A stretch of DNA of 64,000 nt from Struthio camelus (Eukaryota; Chordata; Aves; Struthioniformes; Struthionidae): positions 1,301,501-1,365,500 of the forward strand of contig NC_090953.1 in the NCBI RefSeq assembly GCF_040807025.1. The letters run 5' to 3'. The notes beneath the pieces were generated by a model. The model made no database searches, had not been told where the DNA came from, and worked only from the letters and a program-made list of their open reading frames with translations. Of this stretch, positions 53,801-59,574 are shown piece after piece (position 1 is the stretch's first letter; every line of letters begins with the position of its first letter). Both the position numbers and the translations under genes were made by a program.

Positions 53801-55597
53801 GGTCCCTGGCTAATGGAAGGGAAGTCCCTGCGTCTGTGTCCTAGGACAGGTAGGGAATGGGCAGGAGGGTACAGCAGGGTGGAGAGGAGGGCAGGGACAC
53901 CACGGGCACGGGGCATGCGGGGTGCCTGGCTGGGCTCTCCTGCCCTTGGGTGTCTGCTGTGGGGCCGTGTGGAACCCTGGCTGGGCTCTCCTGCCCCTGG
54001 GGGCGTCCGGAGCAGGAGCAGGGGTTGGGATTCTCCCTGAGAGTGGGAGCAAGAGGAGGGAAGGGAGAGAGGAGTGTAAGAAAGGGGACCATGCAGCTCC
54101 GCTGCCCAGAGGACAGTGGGCTGACAAGGGGCCACTCTACCACAACCAGGGCTGTCCGCAATTCCCATGCACACCTTCCCGCTGTTTAATTACAGCTGCT
54201 GGCAAAAAATAAACCCCACTTGGGAAATGATGTTTGGAAGCCGTATAGCCAGGCTCTGGCAGTAAAGCACCTCTGCGGACACAGCTTCAGGAAGCCTCCT
54301 GCACTGGCTGCAGCAGCGCTTCCTGGGGGCACATACTGCACAGCCCGGGACAGCCAGGTCGGGTGGGCTGCAGAGGTGCGGAGACCCTGGGGCCACTCCC
54401 GGCTTCACTTTTGCACCTTGGGGCAGCACCACGCGCAGCTCCCCATCTCCCAGAGCAGCACCACACACAGCTCCACATCCCCAGGGCAGCACCGCGCACA
54501 GCTCCGCACTCCCCCAGAGCAGCACCGCACACAGCTCCACGTCCCCGGGGCAGCATCGCGCACAGCTTTGCATCCCCAGGGCAGCATTGCGCACAGCTCC
54601 ACGCTCCCCGGGGCAGCATCACGCACAGCTCCGCACTCCCCGGGGCAGCATCGCGCACAGCTCTGCGTCCCCGGGGCAGCACCGCACACAGCTCCGCACT
54701 CCCCAGGGCAGCATCGCGCACAGCTCCACGCTCCCCGGGGCAGCATCACGCACAGCTCCGCGCTCCCCAGGGCAGCATCGCGCACAGCTCCGCACTCCCC
54801 GGGGCAGCATCGCGCACAGCTCTGCGTCCCCGGGGCAGCACCGCACACAGCTCCGCACTCCCCAGGGCAGCACCGCACACAGCTCCGCACTCCCCAGGGC
54901 AGCATCGCGCACAGCTCTGCGTCCCCAGGGCAGCATCACGCACAGCTCCGCACCCTCCAGAGCAGCACCGCACACAGCTCTGCGTCCCCGGGCAGCACCG
55001 CACACAGCTCCGCACTCCCCAGGGCAGCATCGCGCACAGCTCCGCGTCCCCGGGGCAGCACCGCACACAGCTCCGCACTCCCCAGGGCAGCATCGCGCAC
55101 AGCTCCGCGTCCCCGGGCAGCACTGCACACGGCTCCGCACTCCCCCAGAGCAGCATCGCACGCAGCTCGCCATCTCCCAGAGCAGTGCCGCACGCAGCTC
55201 CGCACTCCCCAGGCAGCATCACGCACAGCTCCGTGTTCCCCAGAGCAGCACCGTGTGCAGCTCTGCATCCCCGGGGCAGCACCGCACACAGCTCCGCACC
55301 CCCCAGAGCAGCATCGTGTGCAGCTCTGCATCCCCGGGGCAGCATCGCACACAGCTCCACGCTCCCAGGGCAGCACTGAACACAGCTCCGCGTCCCCGGG
55401 GCAGCACCGCACACAGCTCCGCACTCCCCGGGGCAGCACCGCGCACAGCTCCGCGCTCCCCGGGGCAGCACCGCCTGCATCCCCGCGCGCCCGTCCGCGC
55501 CCCGCCACGCACCTGGCTGCACGGGCCGGTGGCTCCGCTGCGCGGCCGCCAGCGCCAGCGCGGCGGTGAGGAGCAGGACGCTGCCCGGGGCAGACAT
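2686..55597 (-). CDS. ADAMTS7: ADAMTS7, secreted zinc metalloproteinase; coding exons 1-18 (partial, 3' end outside window)
   Basis: ADAMTS7 is a secreted, zinc-dependent extracellular-matrix protease; known substrates of the family member include COMP. Eighteen exons, all bounded by GT...AG, join in phase to 2,877 bases (959 codons). Domain order: signal peptide about 1-20; prodomain with cysteine switch (Cys210) and basic cleavage motifs 235-242; metalloproteinase from about 246 with [12 protein letters not shown] at 394-405 and Met421; disintegrin-like about 455-545; TSR1 546-598; cysteine-rich about 600-705; spacer about 715-828; TSR2 about 831-887; TSR3 889-949; start of TSR4 from 950. 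The mucin-like segment, later TSRs and PLAC domain are not here. ADAMTS12 has the same architecture, but the divergent MORF4L1 neighbour and close match to mammalian ADAMTS7 favour ADAMTS7. All key catalytic residues are intact and no frameshift was seen. Confidence 0.95.
2900..3597 (-). other. ADAMTS7: ADAMTS7 intron 17
   Basis: A 698-base intron, relatively GC-rich. From the exon 17 side it stays open in the coding frame to a stop near 3,390. Nothing else recognised. Confidence 0.85.
3598..3724 (-). CDS. ADAMTS7: ADAMTS7 exon 17: rest of TSR2
   Basis: The exon encodes residues 846-887 plus two bases: [20 protein letters not shown], then [20 protein letters not shown]. The acceptor is TGTCCCCAG|GGGT. 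The donor CCAG|GTTCGC is weak compared with the other GTAAG/GTGAG donors, but phase and homology place the junction there, joining exon 18 as PCPAR|WW. The reading frame remains open into intron 17. Confidence 0.92.
7938..7986. repeat. Alternating GT/AC tract with perfect palindrome
   Basis: Interrupted TG repeats lead into TGTGTGTATATACACACA at 7,964-7,981, which equals its own reverse complement. It may adopt cruciform or Z-DNA; it may equally be two meeting dinucleotide runs. Confidence 0.8.
9881..9928. repeat. 12-base tandem repeat, four copies, with CACGTG cores
   Basis: GCCCCACGTGCG is repeated four times head to tail; the first two copies keep the E-box CACGTG and the last two read CACGCG. 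It lies in intron 16. Confidence 0.9.
11118..11135. repeat. Run of 18 T
   Basis: Homopolymer in intron 16, 446 bases downstream of the exon 16 donor. On the transcribed (minus) strand it reads as poly-A. Confidence 0.9.
11582..11723 (-). CDS. ADAMTS7: ADAMTS7 exon 16: end of spacer, start of TSR2
   Basis: The exon encodes residues 799-845 plus one base. [20 protein letters not shown] closes the spacer; after an acidic linker, [16 protein letters not shown] opens TSR2 with a CTATCG fucosylation-type motif. The acceptor is CCCCACAG|CTGT and the donor CACGG|GTGAGT. Confidence 0.94.
11724..16405 (-). other. ADAMTS7: ADAMTS7 intron 15
   Basis: A 4.7 kb intron. I saw no repeat, RNA gene or coding exon that I could name. 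Confidence 0.8.
16406..16650 (-). CDS. ADAMTS7: ADAMTS7 exon 15: spacer domain
   Basis: The exon encodes residues 717-798, the cysteine-free spacer that mediates matrix and substrate binding. Readable blocks are [40 protein letters not shown] and [22 protein letters not shown] is a possible N-glycosylation site. The acceptor is TGTTCCCAG|GGTA and the donor ATCCAG|GTATGG. This is the longest exon seen after exon 2. Confidence 0.95.
16651..18189 (-). other. ADAMTS7: ADAMTS7 intron 14
   Basis: A 1.5 kb intron without recognisable features. Confidence 0.8.
18190..18310 (-). CDS. ADAMTS7: ADAMTS7 exon 14: end of cysteine-rich domain
   Basis: The exon encodes residues 677-716 plus one base: [20 protein letters not shown] followed by [20 protein letters not shown]. 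The [11 protein letters not shown] motif is a family hallmark at the boundary with the spacer, and N699-G-S is a potential glycosylation site. The acceptor is TATTTCAG|AACG and the donor GCTGG|GTAAGG. Confidence 0.95.
19635..19756. repeat. 61-base tandem duplication
   Basis: GTGCTGGAGATCAACCTCAT begins both copies at 19,635 and 19,696; the two 61-base copies differ at only a few positions. The near identity indicates a fairly recent duplication in intron 13. Confidence 0.92.
20688..20729. repeat. 21-base perfect tandem duplication
   Basis: GACTCACTGAACGAGGGTGC plus A occurs twice in a row without a mismatch, in intron 13. Confidence 0.92.
22074..22207 (-). CDS. ADAMTS7: ADAMTS7 exon 13: cysteine-rich domain
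   Basis: The exon encodes residues 632-676: [20 protein letters not shown], then [20 protein letters not shown] and NGICK. The cysteine spacing is that of the ADAMTS cysteine-rich domain. NAS is a potential N-glycosylation site. The acceptor is CTTCCTCAG|TTAA and the donor TGTAAG|GTACGC. Confidence 0.95.
22208..22571 (-). other. ADAMTS7: ADAMTS7 intron 12
   Basis: A short 364-base intron between two cysteine-rich-domain exons; no features seen. Confidence 0.85.
22572..22741 (-). CDS. ADAMTS7: ADAMTS7 exon 12: rest of TSR1, start of cysteine-rich domain
   Basis: The exon encodes residues 575-631 plus one base. [20 protein letters not shown] and KPCP complete TSR1; [20 protein letters not shown] and KWTPVPNN open the cysteine-rich domain. 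The acceptor is TTAATAG|GCCA and the donor AACA|GTAAGT. Confidence 0.95.
22742..28674 (-). other. ADAMTS7: ADAMTS7 intron 11
   Basis: A 5.9 kb intron. Its main feature is the pentanucleotide pyrimidine tract at 28,091-28,250, about 425 bases downstream of the exon 11 donor. No gene or clear transposon was seen in the rest. Confidence 0.8.
28091..28250. repeat. Pentanucleotide pyrimidine tract TTTTC to TTTCC to TCTCC
   Basis: About 11 copies of TTTTC (to about 28,151), then about 10 of TTTCC (to 28,200), then about six TCTCC/TCTCT units (to about 28,230), ending in a T-rich fade. On the ADAMTS7 sense strand it reads AAAAG, AAAGG, AGAGG. The whole tract is a pure homopurine/homopyrimidine block of about 160 bases except near its ends. 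Confidence 0.95.
28675..28820 (-). CDS. ADAMTS7: ADAMTS7 exon 11: end of disintegrin-like module and first TSR
   Basis: The exon encodes residues 527-574 plus two bases: [20 protein letters not shown], then the TSR core [17 protein letters not shown]. The WxxWxxW at 547-553 is the tryptophan C-mannosylation pattern and CSRTCG at 556-561 fits the O-fucosylation consensus (Thr559). The acceptor is CTTTACAG|TGGT and the donor CCCAC|GTAAGT. Confidence 0.95.
28821..29913 (-). other. ADAMTS7: ADAMTS7 intron 10
   Basis: A 1.1 kb intron; nothing recognised. Confidence 0.8.
29914..30006 (-). CDS. ADAMTS7: ADAMTS7 exon 10: disintegrin-like module
   Basis: A 93-base exon (residues 496-526) read [20 protein letters not shown], then [11 protein letters not shown]. 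The acceptor is TTTCTGCAG|AGTG and the donor ACAAG|GTAATT; it is phase 0 on both sides. Its four cysteines match the conserved pattern of the family. Confidence 0.93.
30007..30482 (-). other. ADAMTS7: ADAMTS7 intron 9
   Basis: A 476-base intron. One plus-strand frame stays open across it and the two flanking exons, but this looks like an antisense shadow. Confidence 0.85.
30483..30627 (-). CDS. ADAMTS7: ADAMTS7 exon 9: end of catalytic domain, start of disintegrin-like module
   Basis: The exon encodes residues 447-495: [20 protein letters not shown], then [20 protein letters not shown] and YSTFCDDMD. The acceptor is CTCTTGCAG|CCGG and the donor ATGGAT|GTAAGC, leaving phase 0. The cysteines of the disintegrin-like fold are present. 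Despite its name this module in ADAMTS enzymes serves substrate recognition rather than integrin binding. Confidence 0.94.
33975..34478 (+). mobile_element. Old, decayed CR1 LINE fragment
   Basis: The order of recognisable pieces follows old amniote CR1: ATTAATGAGCTGGATGATAG, AGAGTAGGATTAAAATTC, GGGCTGAATTTAATAAA, CAAATGCAGGATTCAAAC, AAATCAGCTGCGCAAAT, GTTGTTTGAGCTAGAGAAG, AAAAGACTGAGGGGAGATGT. They correspond to the 3' half of the reverse transcriptase frame, now full of small indels and stops. No reading frame remains. It sits in intron 8. Confidence 0.7.
36188..36295. repeat. Imperfect 53-base duplication
   Basis: GTTCCCTGGAGCTGCATTCA at 36,188 and GCTCCCTGGCACTGCACCCA at 36,241 head two related copies that both contain CCTCCTGGCAA and GGGTGGC. 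Confidence 0.75.
36862..37005 (-). CDS. ADAMTS7: ADAMTS7 exon 8: third zinc ligand and Met-turn
   Basis: The exon encodes residues 399-446 plus two bases. SFGIQHDG supplies the third zinc ligand His404 and Asp405 of the reprolysin signature; FIMSPQ carries the Met-turn methionine (421). It ends [14 protein letters not shown]. The acceptor is TTACACAG|TTTT and the donor CTTGA|GTAAGT; the split codon gives Asp447. Confidence 0.95.
37006..39078 (-). other. ADAMTS7: ADAMTS7 intron 7
   Basis: A 2.1 kb intron, AT-rich toward its 5' half (38,000-39,000). It interrupts the zinc-binding motif. No feature recognised. Confidence 0.8.
39079..39228 (-). CDS. ADAMTS7: ADAMTS7 exon 7: catalytic domain with zinc-binding HExxH
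   Basis: The exon encodes residues 349-398 plus two bases. It has the cysteine-rich loop [20 protein letters not shown], the segment [16 protein letters not shown], and ends in HELGH (394-398), giving two of the three zinc-ligand histidines and the catalytic Glu395. The acceptor (CGTCAAAG|GAAA) has a poor polypyrimidine tract but is fixed by phase and homology; the donor is ACACAG|GTACCA. The zinc motif is split between exons 7 and 8. Confidence 0.95.
39229..40499 (-). other. ADAMTS7: ADAMTS7 intron 6
   Basis: A 1.3 kb intron; nothing recognised. Confidence 0.8.
40500..40624 (-). CDS. ADAMTS7: ADAMTS7 exon 6: metalloproteinase domain
   Basis: The exon encodes residues 308-348 plus two bases: [20 protein letters not shown], then [20 protein letters not shown]. 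It includes a conserved catalytic-domain cysteine. The acceptor is TTGGCAG|GAGG and the donor ACAAG|GTATTG; the exit phase of 2 matches the Arg codon completed by exon 7. Confidence 0.94.
40625..41510 (-). other. ADAMTS7: ADAMTS7 intron 5
   Basis: An 886-base intron; nothing recognised. Confidence 0.8.
41511..41594 (-). CDS. ADAMTS7: ADAMTS7 exon 5: metalloproteinase domain
   Basis: A short 84-base exon for residues 280-307, read [18 protein letters not shown] followed by [10 protein letters not shown]. It is symmetric (phase 0 on both sides). The acceptor is TTTTGCAG|GTGG and the donor GAGGAG|GTAAGA. The His-His pair replaces His-Asp of human ADAMTS7; otherwise the segment is closely conserved. 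Confidence 0.94.
41595..43306 (-). other. ADAMTS7: ADAMTS7 intron 4
   Basis: A 1.7 kb intron, somewhat GC-richer between 42,500 and 43,150; no feature recognised. Confidence 0.8.
43307..43503 (-). CDS. ADAMTS7: ADAMTS7 exon 4: convertase cleavage region and start of catalytic domain
   Basis: The exon encodes residues 214-279. A very basic segment contains RKRR (235-238) and IKQR (239-242), candidate furin-type cleavage points that release the mature enzyme. It is followed directly by [21 protein letters not shown], the first strand of the reprolysin fold. The acceptor is ATCTTTCAG|AATC and the donor ACATG|GTGAGT; the exon ends in phase 0 at VLTVMNM. Confidence 0.95.
43756..43773. repeat. Run of 18 A
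   Basis: Homopolymer in intron 3, about 250 bases from the exon 4 acceptor. On the transcribed strand it is poly-T. Confidence 0.9.
45009..45056 (-). mobile_element. Short old CR1 tail fragment, reverse orientation
   Basis: ATAGACTTCAAAGTCTAGAA and GGAACCATTATGATTATTAT resemble the reverse complement of the old CR1 3' tail, the same part as at 1,248. It abuts a fragment in the opposite orientation. Confidence 0.45.
45062..45335 (+). mobile_element. Old CR1 3'-region fragment, forward orientation
   Basis: Blocks such as CGACCTGATAACAG, CAAATTCAGACTAGAATTAA, CAGGGATGTGGTGAATTACT and TTGAAATCTTTACAGCAGGA follow the last part of the old CR1 reverse transcriptase frame. It is strongly decayed. 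Confidence 0.55.
47284..47619 (+). mobile_element. CR1 LINE 3' end (avian type), 5'-truncated
   Basis: The sequence has the standard avian CR1 3' landmarks: GGAACAGGTTGCCCAGAGAG, GTGGAGTCTCCTTCCCTGGA, CTCTAGGTGACCCTGCT, GGGGGGTTGGACTAGACG, GTCCAACCTCAACC and a terminal TCTGTGATTCCGTGAT. The last part of the ORF2 frame is open from about 47,292 to a stop at 47,534-47,536, ending [19 protein letters not shown] then TSLGNVL. Only the 3' end inserted, as is usual for CR1. It lies on the strand opposite to ADAMTS7, 104 bases past the exon 3 donor. Confidence 0.95.
47723..47921 (-). CDS. ADAMTS7: ADAMTS7 exon 3: distal prodomain with cysteine switch
   Basis: The exon encodes residues 148-213 plus one base. 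It starts [16 protein letters not shown] and ends KTCGVQ; Cys210 in the TCGV motif is the expected cysteine switch that ligates the catalytic zinc in the zymogen. The middle (about 164-205) is more divergent and hydrophilic, as in other ADAMTS7 proteins. The acceptor is TCTGCTAG|AAAG and the donor TCAAG|GTATTT. A CR1 element ends 104 bases downstream of the donor. Confidence 0.94.
47922..52764 (-). other. ADAMTS7: ADAMTS7 intron 2
   Basis: A 4.8 kb AT-rich intron with no repeat or gene that I could identify. Confidence 0.8.
52765..53120 (-). CDS. ADAMTS7: ADAMTS7 exon 2: prodomain
   Basis: The exon encodes residues 29-147, most of the propeptide. Recognisable stretches are [34 protein letters not shown] and [12 protein letters not shown], which follow the mammalian ADAMTS7 prodomain closely. 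The acceptor is TTCTTCACAG|AGCC and the donor ACTG|GTAAGT. It enters in phase 1 (splitting a Glu codon with exon 1) and leaves in phase 0. The prodomain keeps the enzyme latent and is removed by furin-type convertases. Confidence 0.95.
53925..54010. repeat. Two-copy imperfect repeat, period about 51 bases
   Basis: CCTGGCTGGGCTCTCCTGCCC occurs at 53,925 and again at 53,976, each followed by a related G-rich stretch. It is a local duplication in intron 1. Confidence 0.7.
54417..55477. repeat. 32-base GC-rich minisatellite, about 33 copies, in ADAMTS7 intron 1
   Basis: The unit on the plus strand is GGGCAGCATCGCGCACAGCT followed by CCGCACTCCCCG, with frequent variants (caccgcacac for catcgcgcac; gcgtccc for gcactcc). 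I counted about 33 copies by the CAGCT core across about 1,055 bases, i.e. 32 bases per unit, with a few 31- and 33-base units. Units at the left edge (54,421-54,560) and right edge (55,140-55,380) are the most diverged, as expected if homogenisation is strongest in the middle. Because 32 is not a multiple of 3, each frame cycles through three short peptides. Confidence 0.95.
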
Positions 55598-56000
55598 CGG
55601 TGCGGGCGCCGTCAGCTCGCCGGGCGGCGGGGCATGCCGGCGGCGCGGCTGCGGGGCCGGGGCCGGGCGGGCTGGGCTCCGCGGTGCGGAGGGCGCGGGC
55701 CGGGCAGGGTGCGCCTGCCGCCCGCGGGGCCGCCAGCCGCGCCGTGTGCCGCGGGGCCGCCCCGCTCCGCGCCCCGCCGCCGCCGCCGCTGCCCCGGCCC
55801 GGCCCGGCCCCGCGCGGCCCCAGGGCGCCCCCCCGCGGCCCCGCCTCGCTGCGCGCCCGGAGCCTCGGCGCCGCCGCCGCAGCCCTGCGCCTTCCCGGGG
55901 AGCCCGTGGCCTCCTCCCGCCCGGGCCGGCCCGGCCCGGGCTCGGCCCTGCGCCCCCCGCGGCCTGGACTGCGCCCCCCGGCCCGGCCGTCACGGCTCGC
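55480..56000 (-). promoter_or_regulatory. ADAMTS7: CpG-rich first-exon and promoter region of ADAMTS7
   Basis: A dense CG-dinucleotide stretch covers exon 1 and about 400 bases upstream of the start codon. It includes GGC-type triplet runs and CCCCGCC boxes of the Sp1 kind. No TATA box is visible at a sensible distance. This fits a CpG-island promoter, but the transcription start cannot be fixed from sequence alone. Confidence 0.6.
55513..55597 (-). CDS. ADAMTS7: ADAMTS7 exon 1: start codon and signal peptide
   Basis: The exon encodes residues 1-28 plus one base. It begins [20 protein letters not shown], a small N-region followed by a Leu/Ala hydrophobic core, as expected for a secretory signal peptide. 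The ATG at 55,597 is the first in-frame ATG; the frame stays open upstream but only through GC-rich Arg/Gly/Pro sequence without another ATG. The donor is CCAG|GTGCGT. The base at -3 of the ATG is C, so the Kozak context is weak. The exon is shorter than the human one. It lies in a CpG island between two tandem-repeat blocks. Confidence 0.88.
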
Positions 56001-56695
56001 CTGGGTCAGGGTCCCCCTCAGGCACAGGGTCACCCGCGGGTCCGGGCCCCCCCGTGTCCAGGGCCCCCCGTGTCCGGTCCCCCCAGTGTCAGTGTCCCCC
56101 CAGGTCCGGGTCCCCCCTGTTCCAGGTCCCCCCCAGGTTCCGGGTCCCCCCCCCAGTCCAGGTCCCCACAGGATCTGGGTCCCCCCCAGGAGCTGGCTCA
56201 CCTCAGGATCCGGGTTCTGCCCAGATCCAGGTCCCCCCGCAGTTTTGGGTCCCCCCCCCCAGGTCAGGATCCCCTCAGGATCCGGGTCCCCCCCGGTCCA
56301 AGTCCCCCCCAGGTCCAGGTCCCCCCCACTCCAGGTCCCCCTCATCTCAGGGTCTCCCCAGGATCCGGGTCCCCCTCTGGTCTGGGTCCTCCCTGGATCC
56401 TGTTCCCCCCCAGGTCCAGGTCCCCCTGGTCTAGGTCCCTCCCAAGTCAGGGTGTCCCCCCCCCAGGTCAGGGTCCCCCCACAGTTCTAGGACCCCCTGG
56501 GCCCGGGCCCCCCTTGGGTCCAGGCCCCACTGGGTCCAGCCCTGCCCCTGGGTCCGGGTGCTCCCTGCGTCTGGGTCCCCTCAGGTGCCCTCCGGTTCCC
56601 TTCAGGTCCAGCCCTGTTCCTGGGTCCCCCTCAGGCCCAGATGTCCCTAAGTCCCCCCAGTCCAGGTCCCCCTCGGGTCCAGGCGCTGGGTCTGG
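56001..56695. repeat. Degenerate C-rich tandem repeat upstream of ADAMTS7
   Basis: About 700 bases made of irregular units of roughly 16-25 bases built on the pattern CAGGTCCGGGTCCCCCC. The plus strand is C-rich; the minus strand, which is the ADAMTS7 sense strand, carries many GGGGG runs separated by short loops. It starts about 400 bases upstream of the ADAMTS7 start codon, so it lies in or next to the promoter. Confidence 0.85.
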
Positions 56696-59359
56696 GCCCT
56701 CATCCCTGCACCAGCCACCTCTGCGGCGGGGCAGAAATCCCCATCTGAGGCCGGGCCTGGAGTCCACCCCGGTGGCACCGCAGTGACACCATGGCAGGAT
56801 AAATCACGAGGAGCTGACAGGGTGCACGGAAACCTCAGCTACCTCGGCTGTGGTGACCCGCAGCGCCTCTTCCCAGCCAGGCGTCCTTCGGGCGCGCAAG
56901 GGACGGTGGCCAGAGCCACGGTGTGCCAGCTGCGGGCCCCTGGGGTTTCCGCCAGAGCCGGAGGAGACCCAGCCACCACCCAGGCATGGGCAGAGCTCTC
57001 ACTCTGGCATTTCGGGAGGAGATTCTAGGGCCTTGCGCCCGTCCGAAAGCAGAGAATTTATGCAACGTGCCACAGAGACAGGAGCAGGCTGCCACTGCCA
57101 AAGCCTTTCCTCCCTACACCTTGATCCTGTCAGCAGCCGAACTTACGTGGGCGCTGCGCTAGGTGATGTTCGTTCCTCAAATCTCATCAAATGCAGATGT
57201 AGCATAAGCTGGAGGGAAGTAACAGAGCTCTCTGCCTGCTCCTCGTGCTGTGTTTAGCAATCCAGGTCTTTGTGCGGTGTAAAGCAGCAAAACCTCTGCA
57301 GTGAGCATCAGCGCTTGGAGGAAAGCCTGTTAGCTTGCTAGAAAGCATCTCTCCGTGCTTCCCGCCTGCTAACTGCACGGCTACAGCTCGTCCACGGGAC
57401 TGCTGCCTCTCACCCCCATCTCACGGCAGTTCTGCAAAATATCAATGAAAAACATGTCACTTCTTCGATGCTTTACTTAGGATGTCATTTTCCCAGCTAA
57501 AAATACCTAAGGTATAAAGTCTGAGGCTTTCCCCTCTTATGTAGTTTTTTTCTTTTCTGGATAAAATGAATGGGAAATATAAAACTTGGATAATTTGGTT
57601 CCATTTAAATAACTCCTTGGCAGGGCATTTGGACTGCAGGAAATTAGAGTCCTTTCCTCATTAAATACATCTGATTGTTGTTAATGGCATACGCTATTTG
57701 TAGCATTTCCTCTGCCTGTTCCTTCTGCACTTCAGGAACTCACCACCTAGTCCTATCTATTTAAGCCAGAAGAGTAAAATGTTTAAAGAATAACAAAACC
57801 GAGTGTTTAGTTTCAGATAAGTGCATTCTGAAAGACTGCCTGTGAGTGAGGTTTAATAGGTTTATGAAAATAGAGTTGTTCCATCTTCCTTATGTGGCGC
57901 TCTGACGTTTTTTCAATGAAGTAGTTCTTAAAAGCGCAGGCAACTCCGAGCGCAACTCAGCCATAATACATCCCAAAATATATTTTTGCATGGGGCGAAA
58001 CGCAGGTAAGAATATTTTACACAGTCTGGGCCTGCTGGAGGCTGTCCCACTGCTGCGCTCTTGTGATTTCCTGTAGTGATCTGGGCACACAGAGCCCAGG
58101 GGAGTGGATGCGCCATTATTTTAACGTCCATCTGACTCACCATTCCCAAGATCAGGCATTTTGTGTCTTCTGCAAGCACTAGAGAGGAAAAAGATCGATT
58201 CTGAAAGCATGCTGTCATTTAAATACAATTGCTCTTGAATGGCTCTGAATGCTTTCCAACAAGGCACACAGTCCTACCCCGCGACTGGCGTACCACGTGC
58301 TGCGGTGTTTGCAGTAGTTTAGCCAAAGAGAAACGGCAAGTCAGGCCACTTTTGCCTTTTACTTGGCAAATATCTTCCAAGGAGGGGCACTGAAACACAG
58401 CAGTTACATCCGCACATTGGAAAGGATATGTGTATTTAGATGAGGAACCAACACATTTCTGGGAAGCAAAATAAAGTAATGCGCAAACAGCTGAGCCATT
58501 CCCAGTCTTTATGGGGATTTCTGAAGCGCCTCTGACCCGCCGCGCACCCGCAGGCCAAGGCAGGGTGGGACTGCACAGCCTCACACCAGTGAGAAGCTGT
58601 TCTTCTTTAGCCACGAGGCAATGTGCTGAGGTGTTGTGAACAAAGTGGTATGGTGCAGAGCTGGGGCTGATAAAATCACAGTCGGAGACCATTCGACAGC
58701 TCTCCTCCTCCCCCTGAAATTACTGTAGCGACTTCGTTAGCTTGGCTTCTACTCAGGGCACGTTTCCACCCAGCAGCTGACGCAGCTCCGCCGAGCCAGA
58801 ACCCGGTGCTGGAAAGCCTCAAGCCGGGCCTGGGAACACCGAGCCATTCCCGTCCCCCTCCACGCTGGACTTCTTGTTTTTCAGGAATAACATCTTGAAA
58901 TCGGCGTGGACGTGCTCTGTTTCAGCGAGTGTGCCGCCTCGTGGAAAACGCAAGAATCACAATCCGTTCATTGGACACTGGAGAGCGCAGCACGGCTACA
59001 CCAGGTATCTATTTATACAGGGATTAACTAACATGGTTCTCGTGTGTTCATAACCCCTGCATGCTAAAGTGAATAAAGGAAGCTCCCTGTAGAAACGCAG
59101 AATATTTTTTTGCTTATCTCTTGAAAAAACACGACTTTGGAGACTGTCTCGCATTTCCAGGCTGTACTGAAGAACCCGGCAGCTTTCCCAGGAGTTCACT
59201 TTCTGTGCTGCTCCATTTCGGTTGTCCTTGGTGGGCTACTTTATTTAAAGCGACCTTGGTTAAAATATGAAAACAGATGAAACGATCACAGGAAACCTTT
59301 TTGCAGGGAAAAGAAATAATAAACATTCATCTGCCTCTACAAACAGAGGATGTTTGTTC
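56696..59359. other. Intergenic DNA between ADAMTS7 and the tRNA-Lys/MORF4L1 CpG island
   Basis: About 2.7 kb between the two divergent genes. GC content falls away from the ADAMTS7 side and rises again toward 59,360. I found no exon, RNA gene or transposon. A 157-codon open frame on the minus strand (58,219-58,692) resembles nothing I know and is probably chance. Confidence 0.7.
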
Positions 59360-59574
59360 AAACGCGTCGGACCGGCCAACGCTCGTCGTCGTACAGGTGC
59401 AACGTAAAAGGCCTGCGGAGAGGAACCAGGGCAGGCGGCGCCAGGGGAGCATCCGCGCCGCGGCTGGGGGCTCCGGCTCCGCTCAGCGCGGGAGCTGCTC
59501 GCACCCCCGGCCGCCTCCCGGCAGCGCAGCTCAAGCAACGCCGGCGGACGGGCGGGCGCCGGGCCAGGCCGCGG

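Larger units (their letters stand above)
53121..55512 (-). other. ADAMTS7: ADAMTS7 intron 1
   Basis: A 2.4 kb intron. Nearly half is the 32-base minisatellite at 54,417-55,477, which begins about 35 bases after the exon 1 donor. A two-copy 51-base repeat lies at 53,925-54,010. Confidence 0.85.

Noticed and set aside
54220-55569. Plus-strand open frame of 449 codons, and a 615-codon one at 54,587-56,434
   Set aside because: They exist because the 32-base repeat and the C-rich array lack stops. The peptides are cyclic repeat translations (QHRAQL..., IAHSSA...) with no known domain, no plausible start and no splice context.
2686-55597. ADAMTS12 as an alternative identity
   Set aside because: The paralogue shares the architecture, but the sequence follows ADAMTS7 in the prodomain and spacer, and the divergent MORF4L1 neighbour is specific to ADAMTS7.
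54936-56345. Minus-strand open frame of 469 codons through the promoter, exon 1 and the minisatellite
   Set aside because: It is out of frame with the signal peptide in exon 1 and composed of Gly/Arg/Pro-rich translation of GC-rich DNA.
58219-58692. 157-codon minus-strand frame in the intergenic region
   Set aside because: No recognisable domain, no splice or promoter evidence; length is compatible with chance.
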